A program made the translations under genes and the position numbers. From CAYPPG01 sp964412555 (GTDB lineage: Bacteria; Hinthialibacterota; Hinthialibacteria; Hinthialibacterales; Hinthialibacteraceae), in assembly GCA_964412555.1 (NCBI GenBank), contig CAYPPG010000034.1, forward strand, positions 17,669-81,668: a DNA stretch of 64,000 bases, in the 5' to 3' direction. The stretch's first letter is position 1, and each line of letters starts with the position of its first letter. The notes below the pieces were generated by a model. It searched no databases and had not been told where the DNA came from. It worked only from the letters and a program-made list of their open reading frames with translations. Positions 1 through 8,915 of the stretch are shown here, piece by piece.

Positions 1-1354
1 AGGGCGCTCTGCAAAGTATTCGTCGCGGTTTCCCAAATCTCATCGGTACCGATGTATTTTTCCGGTTTGGTCGAAAGAGAAAGTTGATATTCGAATCCGA
101 AAGCCTTCATCATGAAGTCACCCAGATCGAGGACTCCCATAATTTCTTCTTCCAGTTGATCCGGACGGCAAAAAATGTGGGCGTCATCCTGGGTAAAACC
201 GCGCACCCGGAACAATCCATGCAGGACACCGGACCGTTCGTACCGATAGACAGTCCCCAATTCCCCGTACCGGACCGGTAAATCCCGGTAACTATGGAGT
301 TTCGACTGAAAGATAAGTATATGCCCCGGGCAATTCATAGGTTTGGCATAATAATTCACATTATCCACTTCCATGGGGGAATACATGTCTTCCCGGTAAT
401 TTTCCAGATGCCCGGATTTTTGGAATAAATTCTCTTTCAAAAAATGAGGAATATAGACCAGTTCGTATCCTCGGCGGAAGTGCTCATCCCGCCAAAAAGT
501 CTCAATGATATTACGAATCCGGGCGCCATTGGGATGCCAAAAGCACAACCCCGGTCCCGCTTCTTCGTGAAAACTGAAGAGATCGAGTTCTTTGCCGATT
601 TTGCGGTGATCGCGTTCCTTGGCTTCTTCCAGCCTTTTCAGATACTCTTTCAGTTCTTTTTTCGAGCCGGCCGCCGTTCCATAGATTCTCTGAAGCATAG
701 GCCGATGTTCATCGCCGCGCCAATAGGCTCCTGCACAGTTCAATAGTTTGAAGTTCTTGAGATAACCGGTGTGGGGAACATGCGGTCCCCGACACATATC
801 TACAAAATCACCCTGTTTATAGAAGCTGAAAGAAGGATCATCGAAATCTTCGATCAATTCGACTTTATAATCTTCATTGCGTTCTTTGTAATACTCGAGC
901 GCTTCTTCACGATCCATCACGAAACGCTCGACAGGCAAACGGTCTTTCGACCGTTCTTTCATACGCTCTTCAATCTTTTCGAGATCTTCGGGCGTAAAAG
1001 GGCGCTCTACGTCAAAATCGTAATAATATCCTTCATCGATGGGTGGACCGATCGCCAATTTCGCTTCCGGAAACAATTCCGTAACCGCCTGAGCCATCAA
1101 ATGGGTGGCGCTATGATAGACAACCTCTTTCCCTTCCGGATCATGAAAGGTCACAAAACGCAATTCTCCACCAGTGGAGAGAGGGCGATGCAAATCGACC
1201 AATTGATCATTCCAGCGAGCCGCAACCGCCTCACGGGGCAAATCGGGATTTGCTTCAAGAATGTCCAAAGGCGTCGTACCGGACGCGACTTCAATCGGTT
1301 CTTCCAGTCCTTCCACCTTTAATCGTATATTCTCTGTTGAAGCAACTACACTCA
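1..1354 (-). CDS. thrS: Threonyl-tRNA synthetase, N-terminal 451 residues (gene continues off the left edge)
   Basis: Charges tRNA-Thr with threonine in the cytoplasm. Reading the minus strand from the ATG at 1354 gives an open frame to the window edge. It begins with a TGS domain (about residues 8-65), followed by the editing domain with the HxxxH-type region (YHSATHLMAQAV) and RGPHVP. The class II catalytic core follows, with motif 2 (LRVRGFTQDDAHIF) and the zinc-site segment MNCPGH. Family members are usually about 640 residues, so roughly the last 190 residues are missing because the window ends, not because the gene is broken. The start is fixed by the TGS domain beginning a few residues later. 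No strong Shine-Dalgarno site is seen. A terminator-like hairpin lies only 19 nt upstream. Confidence 0.96.
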
Positions 1355-1373
1355 TCGTTCCAAGTCGTATCAG

Positions 1374-1398
1374 CAAAAAAAGAGACCCTTCGGTCTCT
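1374..1398 (-). terminator. Intrinsic terminator / possible attenuator before thrS
   Basis: On the minus strand a 7-bp stem (AGAGACC pairing with GGTCTCT) with a four-base loop is followed by seven T residues, a classical intrinsic terminator. It lies downstream of tRNA-Val and ends 19 nt before the thrS start codon, leaving no room for a thrS promoter after it. It may simply end the tRNA transcript, but thrS must then be reached by read-through or antitermination, so an attenuator role is plausible. Confidence 0.75.
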
Positions 1399-1430
1399 TA
1401 CGCTTCTCCTTATTTTATAGGGTAAACCGA

Positions 1431-1450
1431 TTTTCGCAGGAGAGCGAAAA
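1431..1450 (-). promoter_or_regulatory. Stem-loop in the tRNA-Val to thrS spacer
   Basis: A 7-bp inverted repeat (TTTTCGC and GCGAAAA) encloses a six-base loop. On the minus strand the loop reads TCTCCT and is complementary to AGGAGA at 1405-1410, between this hairpin and the terminator, so a loop-linear pairing is possible. The role is unknown; the position suggests part of the thrS leader. Confidence 0.35.
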
Positions 1451-1468
1451 AGGGAGTTTTATTCACAA

Positions 1469-1545
1469 TGGTGGGTCCTACTGGATTTGAACCAGTGACC
1501 TCTTGCATGTCAAGCAAGCACTCTAACCAACTGAGCTAAGGACCC
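1469..1545 (-). tRNA. tRNA-Val (anticodon GAC)
   Basis: The reverse strand folds into a complete cloverleaf: a 7-bp acceptor stem (GGGTCCT with AGGACCC), a D arm with AGTTGGTTA, the anticodon stem CTTGC/GCAAG around TTGACAT (anticodon GAC, reading GUC) and a T arm with loop TTCAAAT. The 3' CCA is encoded. A consensus promoter lies just upstream and a terminator downstream. Confidence 0.97.
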
Positions 1546-1564
1546 ACATCATTCAAGAATCTAT

Positions 1565-1592
1565 ATTGTAAAGAATAGTATTCTTCTGTCAA
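1565..1592 (-). promoter_or_regulatory. Sigma-70 type promoter of tRNA-Val
   Basis: On the minus strand TTGACA (1587-1592) and TACAAT (1565-1570) are separated by 16 bp. The predicted transcription start is about a dozen bases before the tRNA 5' end. This is the closest match to the sigma-70 consensus seen in the window. Confidence 0.8.
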
Positions 1593-1682
1593 TATCTACA
1601 GAATTTCTTGATTCCTTTATTATAACCGAAGCCCCAAAAAAAACACTCTTTTTTTCTCAAAATTCCTTTCTCGCCAAATCCA

Positions 1683-2465
1683 TTACAGAAGTTGATTACC
1701 CTGAAGAAAATCCAGAATCTTTTCATTTGTGGTTGCCGGTTGCTCGAAGGGGGACAAATGTCCGGCATTGGCTATCACTTCCAGACGAGATTCAGGGATT
1801 CCAGCCTGCATCGATTGAGCGAGGGTTGGCGGAGTCAAAATATCGTCATCACCAACCAAAAGAAGAGTCGGGACATTGATTGTCGATAAGGTCTCTCTTG
1901 AATCACAGCGAGTCGCAAGTGCCCATAAGGCGTGGATGATTCCTTCTTGAGAATTCGAGTTGATCATATCCCAAATTTCATTGATTTTTTCCGGAAGTTT
2001 TTGCCGAGTGTTCGAACTAAGTAATTTATCGAGCATCCCCTCTCCGAAGAAAGCCACTCCTTTCTGCCGTACATTGTCAATGGCTTCCATCCGAATGGCT
2101 CGATTTTCCGGCGTATCCGCTTCAGCGCGAGTATCGCATAGAATCAATCCGGCGACCAATTCATGACACCGGCGCCATAATTCAAACAGGATGTAGCCCC
2201 CCATTGAACATCCCCCGAATACGGCTTTGCCGATTCCCTTCTCTGCTAAAAAACCTTGAATCGCTTCAGCATATGAATCCATCCCGGGATTATTTTTCAG
2301 CATCGGTGATTCGCCAAAGCCAGGCAAATCGGGAGCCAAAATCCGGACATTCTGCGACAGCCCCTTTAACTGGTATTTCCACATTCCACGATGAAGGGGA
2401 AATGCATGAATCAAGATAAGTGGAATCTTTCCACCATTCCCTTGTTCACTAAAAGCCAAATTCAT
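1683..2465 (-). CDS. Alpha/beta hydrolase
   Basis: A 260-residue cytoplasmic hydrolase of the alpha/beta fold. An oxyanion-hole segment HAFPLH is near residue 20. The nucleophile elbow GCSMGG gives Ser87, an acidic residue lies in VGDDDIL (Asp206-208), and the catalytic His236 is in NAGHLSPFEQP, so the triad is complete. The length is normal for the esterase, enol-lactonase and haloperoxidase-like group. The substrate cannot be read from the sequence. A GAGG ribosome site lies five bases before the ATG. It stands alone between tRNA-Val and a divergent SDR gene. Confidence 0.9.
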   Translation of the reverse strand: MNLAFSEQGNGGKIPLILIHAFPLHRGMWKYQLKGLSQNVRILAPDLPGFGESPMLKNNPGMDSYAEAIQGFLAEKGIGKAVFGGCSMGGYILFELWRRCHELVAGLILCDTRAEADTPENRAIRMEAIDNVRQKGVAFFGEGMLDKLLSSNTRQKLPEKINEIWDMINSNSQEGIIHALWALATRCDSRETLSTINVPTLLLVGDDDILTPPTLAQSMQAGIPESRLEVIANAGHLSPFEQPATTNEKILDFLQGNQLL

Positions 2466-2728
2466 ACTATCCTCAAAAAAAATTCAAGAAGTTCTTATAG
2501 TAAAATACTATTACAACTCCGGAATGGGAAGTGGTATCGCCAATTTGTCCACTCTTTAAAAATGTGGAATCGGGATCCCCCACCCTGTAAAGTAAAAAAA
2601 CAACCTTGTCTCATTCTACAATTCGCTAAAAAGATGCACTGAAAGGATTCTATTCTCTTCCCAACCGATGTGTTCCTCTACGAGTGAGAACCGATATAAT
2701 TCACAGAAAAAAGGAACGATCCCTTCTC

Positions 2729-3475
2729 ATGAATTCAAATTTATCAGAATCGGTTTGTATCATCACCGGAAGTTCGAGTGGAATCGGACGTGCCACAGCT
2801 CTCCTTTTGGCGAAACATGGTGCAACGGTTGTGATCAACTACAAACAAAACCAAATAGCCGCCGAAGAAGTGATTGCTGAAATCACCCAAGAAAAAGGGC
2901 ATGCGTTAGCTGTCCAGGCGGATGTTACTTCGATAGAGGGAGCGAAATTGCTGATCGATTCAACCCACAACCAATTTGGACGCATTGACATCCTCATCAA
3001 CAATTTTGGTCCTTTTCTCATGAAAACCATTGAAGACACGACTTTTGATGAATGGCATGAGATAGTACAGGGTAATTTACATAGCGCTTTTTATTGCACC
3101 AAGTTCGCTCTCTCTTTTATGCGGGAACAAAAAGAGGGGCATGTCATTTTTATAGGCGCTCCCAAAGCCGATTCTTTACGATCCCGCCACAATGCCTGCG
3201 CTTATGGAATTGCCAAGACCGGCGTAGTTCTTTTGGCGAAAACACTGGCACGGGAGGAAGGTCAACACGGTATTCGAGCGAATGCCGTCAATCCGGGGAT
3301 CATCGACACCGGTTCAATTGCTGAAGAAATGAGGTCTGAAGTTCAACGTCAACCCGCCAGTGGCCGTATTGGAACACCCGAAGATATTGCGCAAGCGCTT
3401 CTTTATCTTCTTTCCGCTCAAGCGGGGTATTGCAACGGTGCCGTACTCGATGTCGATGGGGGCTTGTGGCTTTAA
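2729..3475 (+). CDS. SDR-family oxidoreductase (FabG-like) lacking the usual catalytic serine
   Basis: A 248-residue short-chain dehydrogenase/reductase expected to use NAD(P)H. The cofactor motif is GSSSGIGR near residue 15, the structural NNFG replaces NNAG, and the active-site YGIAK (YxxxK) is present. In the usual serine position after beta-strand 5 the sequence reads IGAPK, so Ser appears replaced by Ala. The C-terminal region has the typical PGIIDT and VDGG segments. The ATG at 2729 is preferred over a GTG at 2684 because AAGGAA lies upstream and the family starts shortly before the glycine motif. The substrate is unknown. Confidence 0.88.
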   Translation: MNSNLSESVCIITGSSSGIGRATALLLAKHGATVVINYKQNQIAAEEVIAEITQEKGHALAVQADVTSIEGAKLLIDSTHNQFGRIDILINNFGPFLMKTIEDTTFDEWHEIVQGNLHSAFYCTKFALSFMREQKEGHVIFIGAPKADSLRSRHNACAYGIAKTGVVLLAKTLAREEGQHGIRANAVNPGIIDTGSIAEEMRSEVQRQPASGRIGTPEDIAQALLYLLSAQAGYCNGAVLDVDGGLWL

Positions 3476-3790
3476 ATCGAATCGGTTATCGTAGCCGGAA
3501 AAAGGGGAAACTCAACAATTCAAACGCTTGTTTTGCAAAAAATATACTCTTGAATTTTTTTGATTATGGGTATGAATGTAGGTATAGAAATGAACGTGCC
3601 CGGTTGGGTTTGATGGGAAAATTGTGGAGCGAAATATTGAAAGTACACGTGGTGTAAGATGCGGGCAGGGATGCCCGCGCTCCGACTATACGCGCCCCGG
3701 CTTTACGTGCTTCGACTTCACGTGCTTCAACTTTGATAAAAACAAGGCGATTATTGAATCGCTTTTGAATAGATAGGGGGACTCATCTCA
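3476..3790. other. Intergenic stretch with a palindromic repeat
   Basis: No convincing gene. At 3661-3678 it holds GCGGGCA, a four-base loop and TGCCCGC, a member of the GC-rich palindromes found elsewhere in this window. It is followed by short near-repeats of CGTGCTTC(G/A)ACTT. The ORF at 3430-3657 overlaps the SDR end and has no family features. Confidence 0.6.
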
Positions 3791-4246
3791 ATGAATCATT
3801 ACGCTGAGAATAGTATTGCGGGAGCGGTTTTCAAACCCGAAACGCTATCCGAGTCGGTCGTTGTTCCTCCCTCCTTTTTGGAGCGGATGATTGAACATGC
3901 TCAAACTTGTCATCCGCTGGAATGTTGCGGTGTTCTTGGGGGAAGAGGAAGTATTATCACATCGGTTCATTTCCTTCGCAACGATCTTGAATCTTCCTCT
4001 CAATTTTTCGCCAATCCGAAAGAGTTGATCAATGCTGTAAGAAAAATGCGGAATTCAGGAGAGGAAATGGTCGGCATTTTTCACTCTCATCCCCATTCCC
4101 TTCCGACGCCTTCGGAGAGAGACCGAGATGAAAATTATTACCCGGGTCTGTTTTATTTCATCATTTCATTGGCGCAGGAGGATCCGGAAATCCGGTGCTA
4201 TATATTGTCACAAGAAGGGGAGTATCATTCCGTCCAGATCATATGA
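3791..4246 (+). CDS. JAMM/MPN-domain metalloprotease (M67 type)
   Basis: A 151-residue protein with a complete JAMM zinc-protease signature. Glu44 is in HPLECCGVLGG, and the zinc motif HSHPHSLPTPSERD gives His98, His100, Ser108 and Asp111. Bacterial members cleave C-terminal tails from ubiquitin-like sulfur carriers such as ThiS/MoaD relatives or act on cysteine-synthase partners. No sulfur-carrier gene is adjacent, so the substrate here is unknown. It has no signal peptide, so it is probably cytoplasmic. It converges with the DegT-type gene on the other strand, with a gap of 31 bp. Confidence 0.9.
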   Translation: MNHYAENSIAGAVFKPETLSESVVVPPSFLERMIEHAQTCHPLECCGVLGGRGSIITSVHFLRNDLESSSQFFANPKELINAVRKMRNSGEEMVGIFHSHPHSLPTPSERDRDENYYPGLFYFIISLAQEDPEIRCYILSQEGEYHSVQII

Positions 4247-4277
4247 GAAACTCTTTCATTCGGTGAGACATCATCGA

Positions 4278-5630
4278 TCAGGTTTTGGCAATCTCTTTTG
4301 CATGATGGCGGATCTTACGGATGGCTTCTGCAATTTTTTCCACATCACTCCGGCTGCCTAGTAAGTATCGTTGACTCATGAACAATCCTTCATGACTCAG
4401 CTTGTCGTTTTCGGGACAATGGTTCATTTCCCGGTATTTTTCCAAACGTTCTTTGGAATAAATCTGTTTATACGCCCTGGAGTTCAACATTTTTTCGACA
4501 AATGGTTCCTTGTTCAACGGGCGAGAATAGCCGGAGCCGACGGGAAATCCATCTTTTCTCATCGCCGATTGGAATTTGTCGCGTGGAAGACCGTCGAACT
4601 GATCCTGATCATACTTCATCATATAAATATAGTAAGTATTGCGATTATTTTTCTCGTACATTTTTGCACGGGATATCCCGGGAATTTCATCCAACAATTC
4701 TGTCAAGTAGTTTGCATTTTCTTCGCGATGCCGGCATATCTCTTCAAAGCGGTTCAGTTGTCCCAGCAAGATCGCCCCTTGCAATTCCGTAATACGCAAG
4801 TTTCCACCTTGGTATTGATATCCTTCGCGCGTTCCGATTTTTCGGTCGCGGCCGTTGTTCTGGAAAGCATGAAATTTATCCAGTAATTCTTCATTATCTG
4901 AGACAATCGCACCACCTTCCCCGCATGGAAGAATCTTTGTCGATTGAAAACTGAAACATCCGATATCGCCGAAGGTACCTGCTTTTTTACCGTCCCACTC
5001 TGAGTAATGCGCCTGGCAGGCGTCTTCGACAACAGCGAGGGAATGTTTCTTTGCGACAGAAAGAACCTCGTCGATATTCGCCATCGAACCGCCGAGATGC
5101 ACAGGCATGATGCAGCGAGTGTTCCCGGTAATTCGTTCCTCCAACTTGGATGTATCCATTTGCATGGTTTCACGGTCGGAATCGACGAAAACGGGAAGCG
5201 CAAACTGTTGAAATACAGCATTGACGGTGGCGACAAAGGTATAGGGAGGAACCAGGACTTCGTCACCAGGTCCTACATCGAGCGCAAATAAAGCCGCATA
5301 AAGCGCACTGGTTCCGTTCATAACTCCAGTACAATATTTGACTCCCAATTTTTCCGCCCATTGATTTTCGAAAGTTGTGGCGATATCGCCATATAAACGG
5401 CACCACCCCATCTCGCGAAAGGAATCCACGAGCAGTTTTTCATCGATCTTTTCCACTTGGGGCCATTCGGGAAACGATTTGTCCCACGTTTTATTCCCAC
5501 CTAAAATCGCGGGTTTTTCGCTTTTTGAATCTCCCAGCGCACGAAGAGATACGACGGCCGGAAAAGCGAATGTCGAACCCGTAACTGCGGATCGTATAAA
5601 CTCACGTCGGGTACTTTGTGTCTTTTTCAT
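4278..5630 (-). CDS. Tat-exported DegT/DnrJ/EryC1/StrS-family PLP protein
   Basis: A 450-residue fold-type I PLP enzyme of the DegT sugar-aminotransferase family. Asp203 (VVEDACQAH) and Lys232 (SFQSTKILPCGEGGA) match the cofactor-binding Asp and Schiff-base Lys, so it should bind PLP. The N-terminus is a twin-arginine signal (STRREFIRSAV followed by a hydrophobic stretch), which is unusual because the classical members act on nucleotide sugars in the cytoplasm. The ATG at 5630 follows a purine-rich GGGGGTGGAG and is preferred to the GTG just before it. The true substrate is unknown; a periplasmic role is inferred. Confidence 0.88.
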   Translation of the reverse strand: MKKTQSTRREFIRSAVTGSTFAFPAVVSLRALGDSKSEKPAILGGNKTWDKSFPEWPQVEKIDEKLLVDSFREMGWCRLYGDIATTFENQWAEKLGVKYCTGVMNGTSALYAALFALDVGPGDEVLVPPYTFVATVNAVFQQFALPVFVDSDRETMQMDTSKLEERITGNTRCIMPVHLGGSMANIDEVLSVAKKHSLAVVEDACQAHYSEWDGKKAGTFGDIGCFSFQSTKILPCGEGGAIVSDNEELLDKFHAFQNNGRDRKIGTREGYQYQGGNLRITELQGAILLGQLNRFEEICRHREENANYLTELLDEIPGISRAKMYEKNNRNTYYIYMMKYDQDQFDGLPRDKFQSAMRKDGFPVGSGYSRPLNKEPFVEKMLNSRAYKQIYSKERLEKYREMNHCPENDKLSHEGLFMSQRYLLGSRSDVEKIAEAIRKIRHHAKEIAKT

Positions 5631-5915
5631 CACTCCACCCCCTCATAGGTTCTTTTGATTAAAAAATATACTCCACCTCGTCTGTTTCATTATAAACAGG
5701 TTTTATTTTTGAAAACAGGTGAAAGAAAGTTTCTTTATCGCTGTTTTCACTATTTCTCCACCTTTTGTCTGAGGATTGCAAAACCCTTAAAAACTGCTTT
5801 AATTTCATAAGACCTTAACCCAAACGTAACCCAAAAACAATCGGAATCTAACTTTTATACCGGTTCAAAGAATGGGAAGGGAATGGACATTTCAACTCGC
5901 ACTGGATGGATAACA

Positions 5916-6617
5916 ATGAAGAAAGACAATTTGGAGCAAAAAATCGGGTGGTTCCCCTTACTACTTTCTCTTCTCTGTTTATCGACGTATCCGATTCATT
6001 GGCATTTCTTTTTTAACATATTGACACCGGAAGATGGGATTATCGAATATTTTACGGCACTCATAGCGTTTACGGCATGCCTTGTAGCAATTGCCTTGGC
6101 ACTCTCTTCTTGGAAACAAAAAAACCTGTTACAGATTTTGATCTTATTGGTCTATGCCGGAGGTTGTTTGTTTTTTGCGGGAGAGGAAATCAGTTGGGGA
6201 CAGAGAATTTTCAATATCAAGACGGAGGAAGTATCCCCTTGGTTGGCGCAAGCCAACCGTCAAGAAGAATTGAACTTACATAACATCAGAGGGATTGCGC
6301 AGGTTCGTTTACTGGCGGATGTGTTTTGTGTCGTTTGGGGAATCATCATTCCATGGCGCTACACCTCCGAACAATTTCCGCTTCAATGGCTTCGTCCGTT
6401 TTTTGTTCCGAAACATTTGATTCCGGCATTTTGTACGACTATTTTCATCACATGGCCTCAAAAAATATCGGAATTGATTTTTGGTGAAATTCAATGGGTA
6501 TCCGAACTGCGTCTGGGTGAATTCAAAGAATTTTGTTTTGCTTGGGTGTGTTTATTCTTCTCCATTCATCTCTTTCGTTCTTGGTTACATGCCCCACAAG
6601 CAGTAAATTCCCATTAA
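5916..6617 (+). CDS. Conserved membrane protein with GEEISWGQRIF motif
   Basis: About 233 residues with roughly five hydrophobic segments (near residues 13-35, 45-70, 77-95, 140-155 and 205-225). Between segments it carries GEEISWGQRIF and later NRQEELNLHNIRG, which I recall as the hallmark of a widespread but uncharacterised membrane family. The charged residues lie next to a membrane segment and may be functional. An alternative ATG at 5883 would add 11 residues; I prefer 5916 because GGATGG lies at a normal spacing. It precedes the multihaem cytochrome by about 100 bp on the same strand, but a shared function is not shown. Confidence 0.75.
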   Translation: MKKDNLEQKIGWFPLLLSLLCLSTYPIHWHFFFNILTPEDGIIEYFTALIAFTACLVAIALALSSWKQKNLLQILILLVYAGGCLFFAGEEISWGQRIFNIKTEEVSPWLAQANRQEELNLHNIRGIAQVRLLADVFCVVWGIIIPWRYTSEQFPLQWLRPFFVPKHLIPAFCTTIFITWPQKISELIFGEIQWVSELRLGEFKEFCFAWVCLFFSIHLFRSWLHAPQAVNSH

Positions 6618-6722
6618 TTCCTATTGCTCTACAAGGGGATTTAGAAGCATATACACTCCCTCAGAATAAAAATATCCATTATGATTACCGGTAACAACAG
6701 TCTTAGGGAGAGGGAGATATTC

Positions 6723-8891
6723 ATGTCCCAAGCAAGAATCCTGTATATCTTCATTTTACTCATAGCGGTCATGCCTGTGTCAAAGGCACAAACCAATTAT
6801 GCTGTCCCACCAAATGACTATAACATCACTGTCTTCTATGAACTCGGCATGCACTGCACCGCTTTCGATTTATCGTATTGTTGTGTACTTCCTCCATACA
6901 ACAGTGTTCTCGCGCAAATCGTCAAAACGGCAAAAGGAGAAGACGAACGCCCCCAACTTTTACGGGAAGAGCATCTGAACCGACAAGATATGGTTTTATG
7001 GTACGAGCACGAAAAAAACACTTTTTCCGAAGGTCCCAAGATGCTCTATTGGAATGTTCCTTATGATGTCAATGGGAATGGGAGTCTTTCCGATCCGGTC
7101 GATTCATTCGCCAATTTTGAATTCAGCCAATTGTTCACCTATGCCGAATCACCTTTGAAAATGAAAACCGACGAGGCCAAAACAAAACTCCATATCGGTC
7201 CGGATATCCGCATTCCACTCGATCACGGTCCTACTGGAAAATCCATTAGTTTCGATATTCTCGATTTTTCCGGTGAACAAGGCACCATCGTCTATACCTA
7301 TCTGAACGACGGAGAAACAGAGATCGCAATCCCGTTAGGCCAGCGTTATGTATGGGAAGCGCTTGGCCTGCCCATGACGGCATTGTTTGATGGTGCAACC
7401 CCGCATATCCGGGCGATTCGGGAAGAAATGTTCCGGCCGTATCAAATCGCTCGAGTTGCTCTTCGAAAATGGAACGATACGAATCAAGATGGGAGAGCTC
7501 GAGAAAACGAACTGACAACCGTCGAGCACGACAATGGCCAGCCAGTTTCTTTCATCGGAACGAATCCGGTGGATACACCCGCCTGTACCCGCTGCCATTC
7601 CAGTTATGTCGCCAATGGCAATCGATTCAAACTGCATGAAAAAGAATTTGCCTATTGGAAAAACACATTCTCCAATACCAGCGACTATTATGCCAGAGTC
7701 AAAGCGGCCGCGATCAGCATGTTGGAAATCCATGATGCCCAGCGCGGAACCGATTTTCTTCACAATTACAATCCCGACGACACAACTGGCGCATCGACTA
7801 CCCGGCTCGGTAGGCCACCGATAAAATGCCAATCTTGTCATGCCGACAACATCATGGGCGTTTTAAAAAGTGATACCGATCCACAAACGGGTAAAAAGAT
7901 TCGTGCATTGACAGTGGCAATTCATCTGAGCCATATGGAAAGTGTCCCCGAACCGGATGGAAACGGGCGTGCCGCCAACTGCCAGGTCTGCCATCCTTCA
8001 CATTATCAAAGCGGATCGATGGAACGCTATATGGTCGACCAATTCGGGCGGTATAAAGGCGTTCGTACAGGCGACGTGCGCGATTTTTGGGGCGGCTGTT
8101 TCTTGGGGCGTGATGTGCACTCCAATCCACGCGCCAAGCAGGCACTATCTACCCGCAGCCATCTGAACAGCGTAGGCCAATGGTTAAAGGAAAACGTCGC
8201 AAACGATGGAAAAGGATTGTACTGTACCAACTGCCACAATCTCGGTTCCCGTTTTCTGTATAAAGCCGACAAATTAACCACCTTTGAAGGCAATGGAGAA
8301 ACATTGCGAAACAAATCCACTGAGGAAATCCTGAATGCATTTCAAGAAATGGGCCGGACTAAATACGCGAATTACACATTTGCCGACTTTTTCGATCCAA
8401 AATGCACGCCGGTTGACCGCGTTGGTGATGTTTGGCGGGATACTCCAAATGAGCCGTATTCTTCTGTGGACGATGCAGGCGACTATTGGCTGGCTGGGGG
8501 TGAACCGAAATGCGCCGACTGCCACAAATCCCCCTTCGTCGAAAGTCTCGGCGGTTCCTACTTTCCTATCGATCAAGAAAACAAATATTCCCTTATGCGG
8601 TATTCGAAAGGACATAGCGGATTGGCCTGCCAGTCCTGCCATGAATCCACGCACGGTCTCTATCCGGTCAATCCGATCGGCCCCGATCCGACCAGTTACC
8701 GGCAAGCGACGGAATTGAATCCTGATGGTTCGGCGGGTCCCATAAAATGTTCTGCTTGCCATGTAGTCGATGCGGAGGGGATCCCCAAACTCGTAGTGGA
8801 ACAAATGCTGGCGATCTTTCCGGATGAAGAATATCCGACACGCTATGAAAAAGCAGTTGCACTCTCCCATTTATTACGCAAGGAATTTTAG
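6723..8891 (+). CDS. Secreted seven-haem c-type cytochrome
   Basis: A 722-residue exported electron-transfer protein. A signal peptide (about residues 1-22, ending SKA) is followed by a conserved N-terminal domain containing GMHCTAFDLSYCC. Seven CxxCH haem sites begin at Cys288, 369, 420, 501, 597, 636 and 676. The first 280 residues have no haem motif and look beta-rich. The long spacing between haems is unlike compact NapC/NrfH types and suggests a large multi-domain periplasmic or outer-surface cytochrome. The ATG at 6723 is preceded by GGGAGAGGGAGA and fits the signal peptide; the earlier in-frame ATG at 6681 does not. The partner is unknown; it is followed after 24 bp by a PilZ-type regulator. 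Confidence 0.9.
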   Translation: MSQARILYIFILLIAVMPVSKAQTNYAVPPNDYNITVFYELGMHCTAFDLSYCCVLPPYNSVLAQIVKTAKGEDERPQLLREEHLNRQDMVLWYEHEKNTFSEGPKMLYWNVPYDVNGNGSLSDPVDSFANFEFSQLFTYAESPLKMKTDEAKTKLHIGPDIRIPLDHGPTGKSISFDILDFSGEQGTIVYTYLNDGETEIAIPLGQRYVWEALGLPMTALFDGATPHIRAIREEMFRPYQIARVALRKWNDTNQDGRARENELTTVEHDNGQPVSFIGTNPVDTPACTRCHSSYVANGNRFKLHEKEFAYWKNTFSNTSDYYARVKAAAISMLEIHDAQRGTDFLHNYNPDDTTGASTTRLGRPPIKCQSCHADNIMGVLKSDTDPQTGKKIRALTVAIHLSHMESVPEPDGNGRAANCQVCHPSHYQSGSMERYMVDQFGRYKGVRTGDVRDFWGGCFLGRDVHSNPRAKQALSTRSHLNSVGQWLKENVANDGKGLYCTNCHNLGSRFLYKADKLTTFEGNGETLRNKSTEEILNAFQEMGRTKYANYTFADFFDPKCTPVDRVGDVWRDTPNEPYSSVDDAGDYWLAGGEPKCADCHKSPFVESLGGSYFPIDQENKYSLMRYSKGHSGLACQSCHESTHGLYPVNPIGPDPTSYRQATELNPDGSAGPIKCSACHVVDAEGIPKLVVEQMLAIFPDEEYPTRYEKAVALSHLLRKEF

Positions 8892-8915
8892 GCATAATAC
8901 CCAAGGGAAAGAATT

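Noticed and set aside
444..1322. Two long plus-strand ORFs
   Set aside because: They lie entirely antisense to thrS, whose reading frame carries clear synthetase motifs.
1683..2465. Gene symbol for the alpha/beta hydrolase (for example pcaD or menH)
   Set aside because: The catalytic triad is clear, but nothing in motif or neighbourhood identifies the substrate.
7335..8870. Minus-strand ORFs antisense to the cytochrome gene
   Set aside because: The plus strand has seven CxxCH motifs and a signal peptide; the antisense frames show no family features.
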